A DNA stretch of 64,000 nt from Antedon mediterranea. Lineage: Eukaryota > Echinodermata > Crinoidea > Comatulida > Antedonidae. The notes beneath the pieces are model-generated. The model was not told where the DNA came from. It did no database searches and saw only the letters and a list, made by a program, of their open reading frames with translations. Shown one piece after another: positions 41,601 through 47,600 of this stretch (position 1 is its first letter; every line of letters starts with the position of its first letter). The translations under genes were made by a program, and so were the position numbers. The DNA is taken from contig NC_092671.1 in assembly GCF_964355755.1 (NCBI RefSeq), forward strand, positions 27,156,070 to 27,220,069, written 5' to 3'.

Positions 41601-44600
41601 GTTTTCACTTGAACCATTTAATTTGACTATAGGCACATGACAATATATACAGTAGTATCAATTTGTTCACAAGGGAACCAAAACACATCCTGTAAAAAAC
41701 AACAAACAGCTTGATGTCTGTTTTAATCATTAAAGAATGAATAAACATTTAATCCCAAGAGTGTTTTGAGTTGCATACAATCTAATCATTTTTGGAGTCA
41801 TATAAACTCTACCCATCTTTTGAGTCATATAAACTCTACCCATCTTTTGAGTCATAGACTGCCTAATCCTCTTTTGGAGTCGCATTAAGTTTACCCATCT
41901 TTTGAGTCGTGGACAATCTAATCAAATGTTGAAGTCATACAAACTCTACCCATCTTTTAAGTTATATACAACCTTTTTGAGTTTCATTGTGATTACCCAT
42001 CATTTGAGTTATATGTATCTAATCATCTTTTGAATTCATAAACTCTACCCATCTTTTGAGTTTAATCAGCATAATGAATATAAATATAAACATAACATGC
42101 AATCTACCAAACAAATGTTTTTTAATACCCTGAAACAGTTTTGTTATTCTATAATGCTCTTTTTGATGAATATTCAATATTGACATTTGGCTGATTGAAG
42201 AAAATGCATTTCATGTAATCCTCAAGGTTATCATCAATTTTCATTATTCCAGATGCTTTGAAGTTAAATCTTAGATTTTCCAAGTACCTCAAAGTATGTA
42301 AAAAAGATTAATTAAAATTGCTATATCTAACAATAGTAATTAGTAATGTCAGAGAAAATGAACCAGAAAAAGTGTATTGTCAGTTTAAATACTTAATGAA
42401 GATTATCACTATAATTAGGTTATATGCATTATCATGCATATAACCTCTTGATTCTGTCAGGATCTTTATTCTTTCCTTAGCACTATTTTGTCCGTGAATT
42501 ATCTTGGCATCAGTTTCATCTAACTAAGTCAATTTTTTAGAGTATATTCCTTATGGCCAGGAATCGATGTGGTTATGTTTTCACGGTGCGCAATCAAACA
42601 TTACGCGGTCTACGCACGATTTAACGAAATCACGTTTGTAATCATATCTTCACAAGCATGAATCACTTTTAAACAAAATTTGGTTCTCATAAATTTCAGG
42701 TTATATTTCATCATATGGCAATACAATTACGTGCGTAGCGCATATAAAGCATGCGTATACGCGCTTAAAATGTTCAAAATTGTCAGAATTTATTTTCGAT
42801 GAAATTAGAGTACGTTTCAGGCAATTTTAAGCGTTTGAAAAATTGCTATGAGTGCGCAGATTTGTGCATGTGCACTGCGCATCAAATATTAATGCGCACT
42901 GTTTTTGTCCGATTACTGTTGTATAACCTTTCTTTAATAATATCATATTTTATTCACTTTTCAACGCGAAACAGCGTTATACGAGCACGTCAAAAGTGAC
43001 AGGCTACGCACGTGTAAGTTAACAAAATGGTGAAAATATGCAAAATTTTAAAATTAATATATATCGTTATAATGCTCGGGAACACCTATTTTTTATTTCA
43101 TTTTCTTGAAGTGTATGTATCATATGTATGATTTATTATGAAATTCGGAGAACAAAAGTTGATTAAGTCATCATTAATGGCATATTAAATTGAAAAAAAT
43201 TTATTTCGACAATTAAACAAATTATAACATTTTCTTAGGCTGAAATAACAAACTTAACATTAACTTTCTTCCTTAAGAAGTTCATATATTAAAGTTAAAA
43301 GTATATAGTTTGACAGTGCATCATTATAAAAAATTTTTAAAGATGTCATCATAGTAAAACATTATAATTCATTGCGGTATGTAATAATCTATCTGCACCA
43401 AAGTGGTTACTGCATAGTAAATACACGGAGGAATCTTTCCATAACTTTTAGTCAGTTGTGTATGGCTCGGTGGTCTTTGCTCGTGTCTATAGCATTCAAG
43501 GTACCGAGTTCGAATCTCACCTTGGGAAACAAAACGAAATAAGATTTTTTTTAATTATCCATATTTTTTGTTCAATTGTATTTCTTAGTGTATAGATTAT
43601 ACACATGATTTATAATGAAATCTAGATAAAAACACAAATGTGGTTTATGACATTATATATGCAGAAGGATCTTTGATCGGATTATAATACCGGCTATTGT
43701 ATTTGCGTTAGCAAGATCCTATCATATATTATAAATAACTAAAGATTCTGAGAAAATCAATCAATCAATATATCTTCAATCAATTAATTATCTTTATTTA
43801 AATCAATGCATATATAACCTATAATATGTCATAGTGATGAATTAAATCTAGTTTATAGTTGACGTTGTACTTTGGCTAAAAGCTTTATTTGAAAGGTAGG
43901 TCACAGGATAAAAATGAACAGTGAAAAGAAATACCATATTTATTCGAATAAACACCCATGGATTCATTTTAAATCTTATATTATTTAATTTACAGAGAAA
44001 AATCAGATGCAATCTCTTCAGACCGATCATCAACTGCAAGTCTACCGCCCTCTATGCCGCTTCTCAGAACGACTGCGCCATCAGATTCAAGTGAGAGTGG
44101 TATTACGCTTGTATCTTCCAAGCCTTTGTCTGACAGCAATCCAAATTTAAACCAATCATCCATATCATCATCATGGAGCCCAAACATTTCATCACCATCA
44201 GCTAACTACTCTAGAAGTTCATTTGAAAGTTTGACAGTTTCACCAACCTCTCCAAAGTCTGGAAAAGGTATTTTAGGAACTTTATGTTTACATGCTCTTT
44301 TCTCTATCACCCACAGACATGCACAATAGTCTGGCGATCATCGATGAGCAAACAAAATACACGTCTTGAACATGAAACTACGCTTGTCAAATGTTACATT
44401 CTGAAACCTATTGGAGTTATATCGGGGTTAAGCGAGTTCACACACACAGTACTTATATTGGATACTAGCAATTATACCAGCCCCAGGGTGGGTTTCAAAA
44501 TGTGTTTAAAGCCTTCTCAGTATGCCAGTATCTCCATATACTCACCAACCTCCACCCTTCTTCAATAAAACCACACACCCTTTTTTAAAAACAAATTCTT

Positions 44601-47600
44601 CCCAGTGCAGGACAAATTGAATTCAACTTTGGCTTCAAAATGAGAGGGTGTCACAAACTCCCTTTACGTATGTTTCTGAGCGGTTGAAAATACTTTAGGA
44701 ACTATCTTGTGACATAAAAGTATACACAAAAAATCCACAAAGTTTTAAAATAACTCAAAAACAAAGCTTTAATTTCAATCAACTTCAACTTTCAAAAATC
44801 CAGTAAGCACTTTAAGCAACAGCTTCACATAACTTTTACAATCGAATATCGAACCTCTAATATCCAACAACCTTACAATAGTTTTACATCCCTTTATATA
44901 CAAGATGTTCCTATCCTTCTAGATCGTTCGTTATACTTCTTATTCTATTGGATTACAGTTTCTATTAATAGCACTTCTGGAATGTTCCTGATTGTTCTTA
45001 TTAATTATACATGGTTTCTTAAATCTAAACATACTGTACTAGAATATTCATGTAGACCATATGCTACTCTATTTGTTAGGAATGGTAATTTATTACAGAG
45101 GGGTATACATAGCTATGATAGGCCTATAGTTTAAGTACGTTGTGTAAACTGTGTAAATGAATAGGTGTCATATTGACTGATAATTAAAATATCTAATTTT
45201 GATACTGCAGTCCCCAGTCTTCTTTCTCCTCTAACCATCCCAGCCACAATCAACAAACCTTAACTCCTCCCATGGAAAGTTCAAATGTAGTACAATTCCA
45301 ATCATATAGGCTACTTCATTCCTCCCTCCCAACACGCCCCAGATACTGGGTGATGTGTTTAAGACGGTTCCAGTACAAATTACAAAGAACCATCACTCTC
45401 AACCCATAATCCCTCAGTGGAAGTTTTCAAATTTAGTTTAAAACATTCCCAGTACAGTTTCAGTCATGGTGATAACCTATACATCCCCACCCCAAACTCC
45501 CAGCCCCTTTCGAGGGATAATTAAAATACTTTAACATTTTCCTACCACAATTCTGGTCAATTTGATAGCCTACTACTCCTAGCCTAAGAAAATCCTGTGA
45601 AGGCCATCTTCCACCAAATCTCTGGACTTTTTGAAATGTAGTTTAAAACCTTCTCGGTACAATTGCGATCATTTTGATACCCCATATTATGTATGATTAT
45701 ATGCAGACACAGAAATTTGTATAACGAACAAACATCAAAAGTGGGCCATTCTGACCACATTTTGACCCCTAACTTGGATCCTAGATGGCGGATGTTCAAA
45801 TATAGTTTAGAACTTTCTCGGTACAATTGTGGTCATTTTGATACCCCAAATGTAAGGTTACGTGCAGTAACAACAATTTGTATAACGAACAAACAAACAC
45901 ACAAACGTACAGACATCCTGCATTAAGATGAAAAATTATGTTTTTGACAACGCGCGCCGGAATAATGAACGTTCAGAAAGGCTACGCTAGTGCGTTTTCT
46001 GCAGTACCATGGACGCTAATAATATCGATCTTCAATAAGATGGCCTAGAAATTGGACGAGCAAAACTAATATATGTCGGGATAGGTATGACCAATTTGAC
46101 TAACCAGCAGTTACTTTTAGAAAACTGTATAGGCTGCCAAGTGTCGCTGTCATTGATACAAATAAATAAATGTTGATTTGATTAAGTTTAGAGCAAATGA
46201 TTTTCATAGGTATTTCCTACTTTTGTGCTCTTCCTCTATTTCAAGTAATAAAGCATAGTAACCAGAAGGCGCTCTCTCTTCTTGGGAATGAAAATGCGGA
46301 GATAAAATGTTATAGCGCCGTCATCGCCAAGAGAAAAAAGCAAGGATTTTTTCTTCACAAGACATAATTTGCTGCCCTCTAGAGTTTAATTTACAATTTC
46401 ATTCTGGTGATTGCACCTCAACAACACCACCTTTACATTTCAAAGGCCACATAATTATGTGCAACAAAATTGTTCATATTTCATAATACAATATAAAGTA
46501 TGACAACAATTATTACATGTTTTATTCATTCACACATTTAAAGAAATATATAACTCATTGATAAAACTATTATTTATATATTTAAAATGTTCAGGATTTT
46601 GTCTGTCTGTTGCCCAAGGTTTTGCTGATCTGTGGCAAGCAATAACTCACCAGTAATCATCTCAAATTGTTCTTTTGCCGCCAATGTCAGCAAATAATTT
46701 GCATTTACTTTAATAATAGTTTGAAGAAGACATTGATTGATACAAAACTTAAGACTTCTTTAAACTCTTGTAATCTTAATATTTAACCTATATTTTATTT
46801 TCTATCTTGAATTAATACATGATTGAGCAACAGTCAAGATGATTTTGTGTTTCTCATGACTGATCTGCGATTTTCTTTTTCAGGCTTTTCAAATTTGTTC
46901 TCAGGCAAATCATCATCTGAAGATGATCTGCTTTCGTGGATGCCAGGAACTGCTAAAGGTGGAAAGGGAAAGGGCAAATCAAAAAACAAATATACAATTT
47001 CAGCTGGAATTGAGGTAACATATGTTAAAATCTTTTAAAAGGAAAGTGATTTAACAATAGGCCTATTTACAAGAAAATGTTATGGTATAGTTTTTATTAT
47101 GTAATAACACATTTTATTACATTTAACACATTTGATAGACTGAACCTCCAAGAAAACCTCATCACATTCAAGATCGACCAATCACAGAATGGGATACAAC
47201 GCATGTGTCCCAGTGGCTCCTGGGTAATGATCTTGAAGAATACATTACTGAGTTTATGGCACATAATATCACTGGTCCTGCTCTGTTACAATTGGACACA
47301 GCTAAATTAAAGGTAATTTGGAATTTGAAACAAGTTTTGTTTTATTTGTTGCTATTGCTTAGGTTTGTTTGGAAAATTTATTTAATTTTCTAGCTTGAAA
47401 GTTTATTGTAAAGAACATACACAACTAGAAAGCCACTCTGAGAGTGCATACCTCCGCCTACTGTAAATACTGAAATACTGTAATCACAAATTATAACTCT
47501 TGCCTCTTGTACAAAAATGAAGTTTTTTGGACAAGTAGTTCTCGGGAAAGTGCAATTTTAGTTTACCTGTTACTTTAATTCTGTCCTATCTTTTAACACT